Source: Lysinibacillus macroides
GTDB lineage: Bacteria; Bacillota; Bacilli; Bacillales_A; Planococcaceae
Length of the DNA stretch: 64,000 nucleotides
Direction: 5' to 3'
Assembly: GCF_001281525.1 (NCBI RefSeq)
Contig: NZ_LGCI01000005.1
Span: 248,001 to 312,000 of the forward strand
Shown here: piece by piece, positions 53,526 to 61,837 of the stretch
Layout of the letters: every line of letters begins with the position of its first letter
Numbering within the stretch: the stretch's first letter is position 1
The notes under the pieces: model-generated
Database searches by the model: none
Told to the model about the DNA's origin: nothing
Seen by the model: only the letters and a program-made list of their open reading frames with translations
Translations under genes and position numbers: made by a program

Positions 53526-53534
53526 CATATAGTA
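53526..53534 (+). promoter_or_regulatory. Sporulation-type -10 element before ylbO
   Basis: CATATAGTA at 53526-53534 fits the CATA-type -10 of sigma-E or sigma-K, 26 bases before the ATG. The -35 region is not convincing. The B. subtilis homologue is expressed from sigma-E. Confidence 0.35.
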
Positions 53535-53559
53535 GTAAAAAATGCGAGGGTGATAGATT

Positions 53560-53937
53560 ATGGAATTGAAAAAAAGAAAAGATCAATGGACAAAGGAAGA
53601 CGATGAAAGACTAGCAGAAATTGTATTGCATAATGTACAAAATGGCAAAACACAGCTAGAAGCCTTTGAATTAGCCGCTGCAGAATTAGGCCGTACAAAA
53701 CAGGCATGTGGTTTTCGATGGAATAAAACACTGCGTAGTCAATATAGTCAGTCACTATTAGCCGTACGCAATCAGCCGCAGCAATCTATGCGAAGTCACT
53801 TGAAATTGGCATTGACAAGTTTTGACGAATTAACAGAGGCTTATCAAAATCTTGAAATGAAGCACCGTGAATTGCAAAATGAACATGATAAGTTAGTGAA
53901 ATGGCTGCAGCAAGGATATTCGTTGATGAAAGATTAA
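53560..53937 (+). CDS. ylbO: RsfA/YlbO (GerR)-type sporulation transcription factor
   Basis: The 125-residue protein has a Myb/SANT-like DNA-binding domain (about 8-60: WTKEDDERLAEIVLHNV and ACGFRWNKTLR) and a C-terminal coiled coil (LEMKHRELQNEHDKLVKWLQ). It matches the RsfA family. The B. subtilis protein at this locus, YlbO or GerR, is a mother-cell regulator. It is shorter than that protein (about 190 residues by memory), so the identity as GerR is by position. GAGGGTGA precedes the ATG. Confidence 0.78.
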   Translation: MELKKRKDQWTKEDDERLAEIVLHNVQNGKTQLEAFELAAAELGRTKQACGFRWNKTLRSQYSQSLLAVRNQPQQSMRSHLKLALTSFDELTEAYQNLEMKHRELQNEHDKLVKWLQQGYSLMKD

Positions 53938-53986
53938 CATCAATAGAGCAACCAAAAGGAAGTGTAGTGGTTTTTCTATCTGTATA

Positions 53987-54067
53987 TCGTCAACAATTCA
54001 TCCATCCTGTATAATAGAAGAATATGTGTAGGAGGTGCCTTAGAAAATTCTGAGGCACCTTGTTCTT
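53987..54067 (+). promoter_or_regulatory. Promoter followed by a terminator-like hairpin before panE
   Basis: TCGTCA (53987-53992), 17 bases, TATAAT (54010-54015) is followed by an 11-bp hairpin AGGTGCCTTAG/CTGAGGCACCT (54033-54060) with the tail TTGTTCTT. The hairpin could end ylbO transcripts, or attenuate transcripts that start at this promoter on the way to panE at 54090. Confidence 0.5.
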
Positions 54068-54089
54068 ATAGGAAGGAAAGGAGAGAGGG

Positions 54090-54995
54090 ATGATGAAGGT
54101 GGCGATTATTGGTGCTGGAGCGGTTGGGCAGTTAATCGCAAGCTTTTTCGCTGAAGCTGGTATGTCTGTCACATTGGTGGTAAGAAGACAGGAACAGGTA
54201 GATGAACTGAATACACATCAGTTAACACGGATGAATGTGGATGGAACAACCACCATCCATATGGTTATGGCTACTACGAATTTAGCTACTTTACCACCAC
54301 AAGATTTAATCGTACTTGCTGTTAAATATGGTCATTTACAGAAGCTCTACGAACAAATTATTGCTTTATCAAAAGATACACCATTGTTATTTATGCAAAA
54401 TGGTTTAGCGCATTTTGAGGAAGCACTTAGGTTGCCACATAATAATATCGCCTTTTGCTCTGTCGCTTTCGGTGCACGCGTGTTAGGGCAATCTACAGTT
54501 CAGCATAACGGGATTGGCTCTTGTAAAATTGCGATAGGGCGTGGACAGCAACAGGCCTTTCAGCAGGTGCTACAACTACAAAATCGTTTGCTTCCTATAG
54601 ACGTTGTTGAGGATGCGGAGCAAATGCTCTTTGAAAAAGCCATATTTAATAGTTTAATTAATCCATTAACGGTTGTATTACAAGTGAAGAATGGGGAGCT
54701 AGTGACAAATCAACAAGCCTTTCTGTTGATGCAAACCATCTATAAGGAGCTTACAGAAGCTTTTACAAATATTGAACACACTATATCCTTTAACGATGTG
54801 GTAGACTTATGTAGGAAAACGGCCAAAAACACATCATCTATGCTTGCAGACCGTATGCAGGGTAGAAAAAGTGAGATTGACACAATTGTTGGCGTTATTC
54901 TTAGCAAAGCCTTGGCGAATGGTCATAATTTACCTACTTTGCGTACCCTATATCACCAAGTACTTGCCATAGAGGAGAGCGGTGAACGAAGTTGA
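54090..54995 (+). CDS. panE: 2-dehydropantoate 2-reductase (ketopantoate reductase)
   Basis: This NADPH enzyme makes pantoate for coenzyme A synthesis. The 301-residue protein has an N-terminal Rossmann motif IIGAGAVGQLIA and the family segments LAVKYGHLQK, FMQNGLAH and the catalytic region EKAIFNSLINPLTVVLQVKNG, with ILSKALANGHNLPTL near the end. It is the ylbQ position. Two consecutive ATG codons (54090, 54093) follow AAAGGAG. The next gene overlaps its stop by 4 bases. Confidence 0.9.
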   Translation: MMKVAIIGAGAVGQLIASFFAEAGMSVTLVVRRQEQVDELNTHQLTRMNVDGTTTIHMVMATTNLATLPPQDLIVLAVKYGHLQKLYEQIIALSKDTPLLFMQNGLAHFEEALRLPHNNIAFCSVAFGARVLGQSTVQHNGIGSCKIAIGRGQQQAFQQVLQLQNRLLPIDVVEDAEQMLFEKAIFNSLINPLTVVLQVKNGELVTNQQAFLLMQTIYKELTEAFTNIEHTISFNDVVDLCRKTAKNTSSMLADRMQGRKSEIDTIVGVILSKALANGHNLPTLRTLYHQVLAIEESGERS

Positions 54996-55387
54996 AAGAC
55001 CTTTTACATATCATCATTAGTATCATAATTTTTTGCCCAATTATCCTGTTTATCATTGTCTATCTGATTGGTCGAAAAATTAAAATTCGTGGCACACATG
55101 CATTTGGCGCAGCATCAGATATTACAACATTGTGCTTATTTTTTTCAGTACCCTTAGCAATTGGTGTGCTTTGGCATATAAATGTAGGAGCACTTTTAGT
55201 GATGCTGGCAATAATGATGGCCATGATTTTTACATATATTGATTGGCGGACAAAAAAGGAGCTCGAAGTAAAGCTATTATTAAAAAAAATATGGCGTTTT
55301 TTGTTTTTAATACTGAGTACAGCCTATGTTGTTATTTGTATAATAGGTGTTATTCAATCCATTGTAGAATATTTACAGGTGGCGTAA
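54992..55387 (+). CDS. DUF3397 membrane protein
   Basis: This 131-residue protein has four predicted helices and belongs by pattern to DUF3397, which is often found between panE and bshC in Bacillales. The start TTG 54992 overlaps the panE stop (TTGA), so the two are translationally coupled. The function is unknown. Confidence 0.75.
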   Translation: MKDLLHIIISIIIFCPIILFIIVYLIGRKIKIRGTHAFGAASDITTLCLFFSVPLAIGVLWHINVGALLVMLAIMMAMIFTYIDWRTKKELEVKLLLKKIWRFLFLILSTAYVVICIIGVIQSIVEYLQVA

Positions 55388-55397
55388 GCATTTTCTT

Positions 55398-55425
55398 TTG
55401 ATGTTGGCGCTATAAGCGTTAAAAT
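55398..55425 (+). promoter_or_regulatory. Possible promoter for the RNA element upstream of bshC
   Basis: TTGATG (55398-55403), 16 bases, TAAAAT (55420-55425). A transcript would start near 55432 and run into the structured segment. Confidence 0.45.
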
Positions 55426-55469
55426 AGTAGCATTCAAATAGTAACTCTAAATAAGCAAACATGATGATT

Positions 55470-55592
55470 GCTATTTCTATAGAAGGTAGGCAAGAGCCTG
55501 GGGCGGTGATGTAAGGCTCTCGACAGGAACAATCGCACAACAAAGAAAAGCCTATAGAAAGCGAGTACCAAAGCGAAAAGCTTTTGTATTTT
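55470..55592 (+). ncRNA. Candidate structured RNA with terminator-like hairpin before bshC
   Basis: An outer helix TTTCTATAG (55474-55482) with CTATAGAAA (55552-55560), extended by a G-C pair step past a 2-base bulge, closes a domain of about 90 bases. It contains an AGAGCCT/AGGCTCT hairpin (55493-55520) with a G-rich loop. A second hairpin TACCAAAGC/GCTTTTGTA (55566-55588) with a TTTT tail follows 3 bases later. This layout suggests a cis-regulatory leader or a small RNA. I cannot assign it to a known class. Confidence 0.45.
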
Positions 55593-55860
55593 AATAGAAT
55601 GGACACAAGTGTTTTGGCATGCGTTTATTGTGAGTGGTAATAAAAAATATTCTATACAAATGGGAATATTGACTAAATCCTAGTGCTAGAAGCATAGAGT
55701 AGGATTATTCTGCTGTTGAAAATGTACCTTTGTCACGCAACTTCAGCATTAAAATGCTTTCTGTGTGAAAATGAAGCGGCAGCAATGTGAATAGCATGAA
55801 TGGAAGCAATTTCTCATTAAAATAAGAAAATGATTTAGCGAGTAGAGGAGTTTTTGTTAA
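55593..55860. other. Non-coding leader region before bshC
   Basis: The 268 bases contain an AATCCTA/TAGGATT inverted repeat near 55676-55711 and no convincing open frame. The acetyltransferase gene ylbP of B. subtilis, expected near here, was not seen. Confidence 0.3.
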
Positions 55861-57477
55861 ATGAAACTGGAGTCTATCCAAGCACCGATCAAAAATCATG
55901 TGCTAGCAGATTATTGGGCGCCAAATACTGCCATCCATGGGTTTTTTGAATATGATTATAATGATCGAGCTTTTGAGAAAAGAGCAGCGTATTTAGAACA
56001 GCACACCCGTGACCAAAAAGAACTAACAGCAATTATCCGCCAATTTATGGAGCCACTGGGGCTATCGAACAAAGCGAATGAACATTTAAAACAATTAGAG
56101 CAAGGAGCTCTGGTAATAGTCGGTGGGCAGCAAGCAGGTATCTTAACGGGTCCTCTTTACTCAGTTCATAAAGCGATTTCGGTGATTGCATTAGCAAAAG
56201 AACAAAGTGAAAAGCTACAGCAGCCTATTGTTCCTGTCTTTTGGATAGCTGGAGAAGATCATGATTTAGATGAAATTAATCATACTTATACAGTACGTGG
56301 TGAAGCACTTAAAAAACGTGCATATAGTGAGCGCTCGAAACGCAAAACAATGGCATCTGCAACAGCGCTAAATAAAGAGGCAATGACACAATTGATCAAT
56401 AGCATTGTGAAAGATTATGGCGAAACAGCGTTTACCGAAGGATTAATACAACAACTAGTAGATGCATTAAATGTGAGTGAAACATTTACAGATTTCTTTG
56501 CGCAACTGATGAATCGATTGTTTAAGGATGAGGGCTTACTGTTAATGGATGCAGCAGATTTGCAATTGCGTCAATATGAAAGTAACTCTTTTGCACGTAT
56601 TATTCAGCACAGTGAAGAAATTGCGAGGGTTGTAACCCAAAAGGAAGAGGAGCTTGCACATGCTGGCTATGGCAAGCCCATTTTAGCAACCAATGAAGCA
56701 GCTAATTTATTCTACGTGAAGGATGGGGAGCGCCATCTTTTAGAGAGAAAAAATAAGCTTTTTGTTAATTTAGCAGCAAATATTAAGCTTTCTCGAGAAG
56801 AGCTTTTAGAGATTGCAGAGAAGCAGCCTGAACGTTTAAGTAATAATGTTGTGACTCGTCCATTAATGCAGGAAATGACATTGCCTGTGTTGGCATTTGT
56901 TGGTGGTCCAGGAGAGTTAGCGTATTGGGCAACATTAAAAAATGCCTTTGCTGTGTTAGATCTACAAATGCCGATTTTCGCACCTCGTCTGCATATTACA
57001 ATTGTAACTCGTCATGTTGAGCAATTATTACGTGAGTATCAGCTATCGGTTGCGGATGTATGGGATGGGAAAGCATTACAGCTGAAGGAGCGCTTTATTG
57101 CCGATGTGCAGGATTATGAGGCGAAGCGTCAAATTCAAACGATGCAGCAAATGATTACAGAAAAGTATAAGGAGCTTACATCCTATTTAGAAGAACAACA
57201 TCTCTATTTAGATAAAATACTTATAAAAAATCAAGAGCATCATCTCAAGCAATTTGACTACCTACAGCAAAAAATTGAGCAAATGGTCCTTAACAAGCAT
57301 GAAACCACAATCCGGAAATTTACGACATTGCAAAATGAACTGTATCCAAATGATGGATTTCAAGAGAGAGCCTATAATCCATATCAATATTTCAATGAGT
57401 TTGGACCTATGTTTATGCGAGAAATGCTAAAGCAACAATACAGCATCGGTAAACACCACTATATACTTTATTTATAA
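55861..57477 (+). CDS. bshC: Bacillithiol synthase, cysteine-adding enzyme
   Basis: BshC joins cysteine to glucosaminyl-malate in the last step of bacillithiol synthesis. The 538-residue protein has the ligase-like Rossmann segment VGGQQAGILTGPLYSVHKAI, VPVFWIAGEDHDLDEINHT, and VVTRPLMQEMTLPVLAFVGGPGELAYW. A long coiled coil occupies about 400-470. GAGGAG lies upstream of the ATG with a slightly long spacing. It is yllA in B. subtilis and precedes mraZ there too. Confidence 0.94.
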   Translation: MKLESIQAPIKNHVLADYWAPNTAIHGFFEYDYNDRAFEKRAAYLEQHTRDQKELTAIIRQFMEPLGLSNKANEHLKQLEQGALVIVGGQQAGILTGPLYSVHKAISVIALAKEQSEKLQQPIVPVFWIAGEDHDLDEINHTYTVRGEALKKRAYSERSKRKTMASATALNKEAMTQLINSIVKDYGETAFTEGLIQQLVDALNVSETFTDFFAQLMNRLFKDEGLLLMDAADLQLRQYESNSFARIIQHSEEIARVVTQKEEELAHAGYGKPILATNEAANLFYVKDGERHLLERKNKLFVNLAANIKLSREELLEIAEKQPERLSNNVVTRPLMQEMTLPVLAFVGGPGELAYWATLKNAFAVLDLQMPIFAPRLHITIVTRHVEQLLREYQLSVADVWDGKALQLKERFIADVQDYEAKRQIQTMQQMITEKYKELTSYLEEQHLYLDKILIKNQEHHLKQFDYLQQKIEQMVLNKHETTIRKFTTLQNELYPNDGFQERAYNPYQYFNEFGPMFMREMLKQQYSIGKHHYILYL

Positions 57478-57561
57478 TTTCAAATACTGACTACTTTGTA
57501 CCTAAATAATAATTTGATACGATGTAGATTTGATGAATAATGTCGAGAAAAATAGTATATC

Positions 57562-57594
57562 AAGAGCTATCCTACTAAGGGTAGCTCTTTATTT
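57562..57594 (+). terminator. Terminator after bshC
   Basis: AAGAGCTATCC pairs with GGGTAGCTCTT (one T-G pair), followed by TATTTAT. Confidence 0.8.
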
Positions 57595-57677
57595 ATGTCA
57601 TTTAGCATATGTCAAATAATTTCCTAAAGGTCTAATTACACATTAAGAGTAAAAATGTCAAGTTTTTTTTAAAAAAA

Positions 57678-57721
57678 GTGGAGGAAAGTGGGGGGATGTG
57701 GTACATTATTTAATAAAGTGG
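57678..57721 (+). promoter_or_regulatory. MraZ operator: phased GTGG repeats
   Basis: GTGG occurs at 57678, 57688 and 57698, exactly 10 bases apart, and again at 57718 in phase but skipping one turn. Tandem TGGG/GTGG boxes with 10-base periodicity upstream of mraZ are the known binding sites of MraZ, which represses its own operon. The fourth copy overlaps the ribosome binding site. Confidence 0.75.
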
Positions 57722-57731
57722 GGTGAGTAGT

Positions 57732-58163
57732 ATGTTCATGGGAGAATATCAACACTCCGTTGATGCGAAAGGGCGATTAACCGTACCGGCAAAATTTCGT
57801 GAAGCTTTAGGCGAAACGTTTGTGGTTACAAGAGGTCTCGATAATTGTCTATTTGGCTATCCTATGAATGAATGGCGAAAACTCGAAGAAAAGTTAAAAG
57901 ATTTACCGATGACTAAAAAGGATACACGAGCATTTGCGAGGTTTTTCTTTTCTGGCGCAACTGAGGTAGAGATAGACAAGCAAGGACGTATTAATATCCC
58001 AGCTACACTTATCCAGCATGCGCATCTTGTGAAGGAATGTGTAGTGTTAGGCGTTTCCAATCGCATTGAAATTTGGGCTAAGGATGCCTGGGAAGCGTAC
58101 TTTAGTGAGTCTGAGCAATCTTTTAATGAAATTGCAGAAAATATGATTGGCTTTGATTTTTAA
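57732..58163 (+). CDS. mraZ: Transcriptional regulator MraZ
   Basis: This 143-residue autoregulator heads the division and cell wall cluster. It has two SpoVT/AbrB-type domains, each with a DxxGR motif ([14 protein letters not shown] near 13-26 and [12 protein letters not shown] near 84-95). ATG 57732 gives the standard N-terminus [15 protein letters not shown]; a GTG three codons upstream lies in the ribosome site. Confidence 0.95.
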   Translation: MFMGEYQHSVDAKGRLTVPAKFREALGETFVVTRGLDNCLFGYPMNEWRKLEEKLKDLPMTKKDTRAFARFFFSGATEVEIDKQGRINIPATLIQHAHLVKECVVLGVSNRIEIWAKDAWEAYFSESEQSFNEIAENMIGFDF

Positions 58164-58224
58164 CTTTTGATTAGATAGGTTAGCGACAGCTAACTAAGGT
58201 TAAGGCCTGAGAGGAGCGAGTGGT

Positions 58225-59175
58225 ATGTTCGATCATACAACCGTGTTATTAAAAGAAACTGTTGATGGGTTGAACATCGATCCTGATGGTATTTATGTGG
58301 ATTGTACGCTAGGTGGTGCAGGACACAGTGAATATTTAGTACAACAATTATCCGATAAAGGTCGTTTAATTTGCTTCGACCAGGATACAACGGCTATAGA
58401 AAATGCAAAAATTCGATTAGCACCTTTTATAGAGCGTGTAACATTTATCCATTCGAATTTTCGCTATTTAAAAGAGCAACTACTGGCTCATGGCATCAAG
58501 CAGGTTGATGGTGTTTTATATGATTTAGGCGTATCTTCTCCACAGTTAGATACACCTGAACGAGGCTTTAGCTATCACCATGATGCTCCGCTTGATATGC
58601 GTATGGATCAAACAGCAGCACTTACAGCATTTGAGGTTGTCAACGAGTGGGCATATGAAGACCTTGTGCGGATATTTTTCCGTTATGGGGAAGAAAAGTT
58701 TTCAAAGCAAGTGGCTCGTAAAATTGAAGCAGCACGTAAGGAAGCGCCGATTGAAACGACTAGTCAACTTGTAGAATTAATTAAAGAGGGTATTCCAGCA
58801 GCGGCACGCCGAAAGGGTGGACATCCGGCGAAGCGCGTTTTCCAGGCAATACGAATTGCTGTCAATGACGAACTAGGCGCAGCAGAGGATTCATTAGTCG
58901 ATGCGATTGATATGATTAACGTAGGTGGACGTATCAGTGTTATTACGTTCCACTCATTGGAAGACCGCCTATGCAAGACCATTTTTAAGGAAGCATCGTC
59001 ATTACCGGAATTACCACCAAATTTACCTGTAATTCCTGATGACAAAAAACCAACTTTAAAGCTTATTACACGAAAACCGATTGTTCCCTCTGATGAGGAA
59101 CTGGCGGTTAATAATCGTGCACGTTCAGCAAAGCTTAGAGTGGTAGAGAAAATTAACGACAAAGGGCGTGAGTAA
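58225..59175 (+). CDS. rsmH: 16S rRNA (cytosine1402-N4)-methyltransferase RsmH
   Basis: This S-adenosylmethionine enzyme, formerly MraW, methylates C1402 of 16S rRNA. The 316-residue protein has [15 protein letters not shown] near 28-42, [24 protein letters not shown] and [20 protein letters not shown] lies 8 bases before the ATG. The next gene begins directly at its stop. Confidence 0.96.
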   Translation: MFDHTTVLLKETVDGLNIDPDGIYVDCTLGGAGHSEYLVQQLSDKGRLICFDQDTTAIENAKIRLAPFIERVTFIHSNFRYLKEQLLAHGIKQVDGVLYDLGVSSPQLDTPERGFSYHHDAPLDMRMDQTAALTAFEVVNEWAYEDLVRIFFRYGEEKFSKQVARKIEAARKEAPIETTSQLVELIKEGIPAAARRKGGHPAKRVFQAIRIAVNDELGAAEDSLVDAIDMINVGGRISVITFHSLEDRLCKTIFKEASSLPELPPNLPVIPDDKKPTLKLITRKPIVPSDEELAVNNRARSAKLRVVEKINDKGRE

Positions 59176-59544
59176 ATGGCAGCAGTTCGTGTAAGGCAGC
59201 ACCAACATCAACAAGTGCAACAACCAATAACACCACCTAGTCCACAACCCACTATCAGACGTCGTAAAAAAACAAACCAGAAGTTTGAAAAAACAATGCT
59301 ACTCATATTAGTTGGTATGATCGCTGTATTAGGCATCTTCGTGCTAAATAAGCAAGCAGCTATCCAAACAACAAGTATGGACATCCAAAAAATTGAAATT
59401 GAAGCAGATAAAGTGGCAAGAAAGAATGTTGACTTAACAGTTCGTGTAAGTGAACTTTCTACATATGAAAATATATGGAAAAAAGCGGAAGAACTCGGTT
59501 TAACTCAAAATGAGAAAAATGTAAAGGTAGTGCCGGGAGAATGA
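59176..59544 (+). CDS. ftsL: Cell division protein FtsL
   Basis: This bitopic septal protein of 122 residues has a Gln- and Pro-rich cytoplasmic tail of about 40 residues, a membrane helix (TMLLILVGMIAVLGIFVL) and an extracellular coiled coil. It is adjacent to rsmH without a gap and overlaps pbpB by 4 bases (ATGA). Sequence conservation is low in this family, so the identity rests on topology and position. Confidence 0.9.
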   Translation: MAAVRVRQHQHQQVQQPITPPSPQPTIRRRKKTNQKFEKTMLLILVGMIAVLGIFVLNKQAAIQTTSMDIQKIEIEADKVARKNVDLTVRVSELSTYENIWKKAEELGLTQNEKNVKVVPGE

Positions 59545-61763
59545 AAAAAAAGAGATTTCGATTCCAATGGGGAGCCTTTCTATTATTAATTTTTTATGGA
59601 GGGCTCTTTTTTCTATTATTTACAAGAATGGTGACCATTCAAGCGACAGGACAAATAGAAGGACAGGAGCTAGCTGCCAAAGCGGCAGCTAAGTATGGCA
59701 AAGAAAGTGTTATTACAGCCAATCGAGGAAAGATTTATGATCGCAATGGTCAGGTGATAGCAGAGGATACATTAAGCTATCGATTGGTGGCAATTGTAAG
59801 TGAAGCGGCTACAACAAATGCAAAAGATCCTCGACATGTTGTGGATGCTGAAAAAACAGCAGAAGTTTTAGCTAAACATATTCCTGAATTGAAGGAAGAG
59901 GATATTCTTAAAAAGTTAAATAACCGTTATAGAAGTGATGGGAAGCCCCTATATCAAGTAGAGTTTGGTAGTGCAGGTCGAGGCATTAGTTATGAGGTTA
60001 TGACGAAAATCAAAGACGAAAAATTACCAGGTATTTTATTTGTGAATGACTTAAAGCGTTATTATCCTAATGGTGTATTTGCCTCACATTTAATAGGCTA
60101 TGCATTAAAAAAGGATAACGGCGATGGAACGATCATTACAAAAGGCGAAATGGGTCTTGAATATACGTATAATAAGGAACTAACAGGTGTGAATGGTAAG
60201 GTCAAGTATGAAACAGATGCCTTTAGTTACTTGCTACCGAATAGTGAGAAAATGGTCACACCTGCAAAAGACGGTAATGATATTTATTTAACACTTGATA
60301 AAACCATTCAAAGCTTTTTAGAAGAAGCAATGACAAAGGTTGAAAATGAATATAGCCCTGAAGCGATGACAGCGGTTGTTGCAGATGCGAAAACAGGGAA
60401 AATTTTAGCGATGTCCCAGCGCCCTACATTTAACCCTGAAACACGAGATAGCCAAAATATGAAGTGGCTCAACGAAGTGATTGAGGAGACCATTGAACCT
60501 GGCTCAACGATGAAAACATTCACGCTTGCTTCGGCGATTGATACAGGTACATGGCCACCAAATGCAACCTATGCGTCAGGTAGATACAAGGTGCTTGATC
60601 AGGTAATTAAAGACCATAATAATGGTCGAGGGTGGGGCACGATTACCTATTTACAAGGATTTCAACTGTCATCCAATACAGCGATGGCACACCTATTAAA
60701 AATTATTGGTGAAGATGTCTTTTTTGATTATTTAGATCGCTTTGGTTTTGGCCAGCAAACAGGTATTGATTTGCCAAATGAAGCAACAGGTACATTGTTA
60801 TCCAAATACCCAGTTGAACGCGTAACGACTACTTTTGGTCAAGGTTCTACTGTAACACCGATTCAGCTAGTACAAGCAATGACAGCTATCGCAAATGATG
60901 GCAAAATGATGCAGCCATACGTTATTGAGCGTATTGTAGACCCATCGACAGGAAAAGTTCTTCAAAACCATAAACCTGTTGAAAAGGGACAGCCAATTAA
61001 AGCTGATACGGCTAAACAAGTACGAGAAATTCTTGCGTCTACATTAACAGCTGAAAAAGGTACAGCAAAGGATTTTGTACTAGAGGATTACGAGGTAGCA
61101 GGGAAAACAGGGACTGCCCAAATTCCAAAAGCAAGTGGTGGTTATCTTTCAAATCAATATCTTTATTCATTTTTAGGCTTGGCTCCTGTAGATGATCCGC
61201 AGTTGATTGTTTATGTTTCCGTGAAAAAACCGAAATTAAAACAGGGCGAGCAAGGTTCAGTGCCTGTATCAAAAGTATTTAATCCTGTTATGTTAAATAG
61301 CTTAAAGCATCTAAATATTAATCCTGGTGATGTCCAGCATGTGGATCAGGTGAGCATTCAGGATTATACAGACCGCAATGCGGAGGCTATTCAAGTAGAG
61401 TTAGCAAATGATGGTTTACAGCCAATAATTATTGGTGGTGGCGGTCAAATTATTGATCAATATCCAAAAGATGCTCAAAAACTTGTAAAAGGTAGTTTTG
61501 TATTTTTAAAAACAGACGGTGATAGTACATTACCAGACTTTACGAATTGGTCATTGCGGAATTTACTTGTTTACAAGGCAATGGCAGGAATAGAAATGGA
61601 AATTTTCGGTGAGGGCTTTGTTGCTAGTCAAAGTGTCTCAGCAGGAACGATTATTAATGATCGTTCACCAATTGTTGTCAAGCTTAAAACGCCTGCTGAA
61701 AGTTTTATACAGGATGTTGAAGCTGCTACTGAGGGAGAAGTCTCAGAAGAAGAGCTGGAGTAA
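59541..61763 (+). CDS. pbpB: Penicillin-binding protein 2B, septal transpeptidase
   Basis: This division transpeptidase works with FtsW. The 740 residues comprise a short tail and membrane helix (near 10-30), a dimerisation domain, a transpeptidase domain with STMK (322-325), SSNTA and KTGTA (522-526), and two C-terminal PASTA domains (about 590-720). The acidic C-terminus is slightly extended. It overlaps ftsL by 4 bases. Confidence 0.95.
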   Translation: MKKKRFRFQWGAFLLLIFYGGLFFLLFTRMVTIQATGQIEGQELAAKAAAKYGKESVITANRGKIYDRNGQVIAEDTLSYRLVAIVSEAATTNAKDPRHVVDAEKTAEVLAKHIPELKEEDILKKLNNRYRSDGKPLYQVEFGSAGRGISYEVMTKIKDEKLPGILFVNDLKRYYPNGVFASHLIGYALKKDNGDGTIITKGEMGLEYTYNKELTGVNGKVKYETDAFSYLLPNSEKMVTPAKDGNDIYLTLDKTIQSFLEEAMTKVENEYSPEAMTAVVADAKTGKILAMSQRPTFNPETRDSQNMKWLNEVIEETIEPGSTMKTFTLASAIDTGTWPPNATYASGRYKVLDQVIKDHNNGRGWGTITYLQGFQLSSNTAMAHLLKIIGEDVFFDYLDRFGFGQQTGIDLPNEATGTLLSKYPVERVTTTFGQGSTVTPIQLVQAMTAIANDGKMMQPYVIERIVDPSTGKVLQNHKPVEKGQPIKADTAKQVREILASTLTAEKGTAKDFVLEDYEVAGKTGTAQIPKASGGYLSNQYLYSFLGLAPVDDPQLIVYVSVKKPKLKQGEQGSVPVSKVFNPVMLNSLKHLNINPGDVQHVDQVSIQDYTDRNAEAIQVELANDGLQPIIIGGGGQIIDQYPKDAQKLVKGSFVFLKTDGDSTLPDFTNWSLRNLLVYKAMAGIEMEIFGEGFVASQSVSAGTIINDRSPIVVKLKTPAESFIQDVEAATEGEVSEEELE

Positions 61764-61785
61764 GCAGAGGGTGAAAATAACGCTG

Positions 61786-61813
61786 AATAGAAGTCCACTT
61801 TATTTCATACGTT
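61786..61813 (+). promoter_or_regulatory. Candidate sigma-E promoter for spoVD
   Basis: AATA (61786-61789) and CATACGTT (61806-61813) resemble the sigma-E -35 and -10, with the -10 about 25 bases before the spoVD start. B. subtilis spoVD is controlled by sigma-E. Confidence 0.45.
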
Positions 61814-61837
61814 GTAAAAAACAAGGTGTGATGTCGA

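Noticed and set aside
59857-60523. Minus-strand open frames inside the cell wall genes
   Set aside because: They have no ribosome sites, no family resemblance, and lie fully inside well-supported genes on the other strand.
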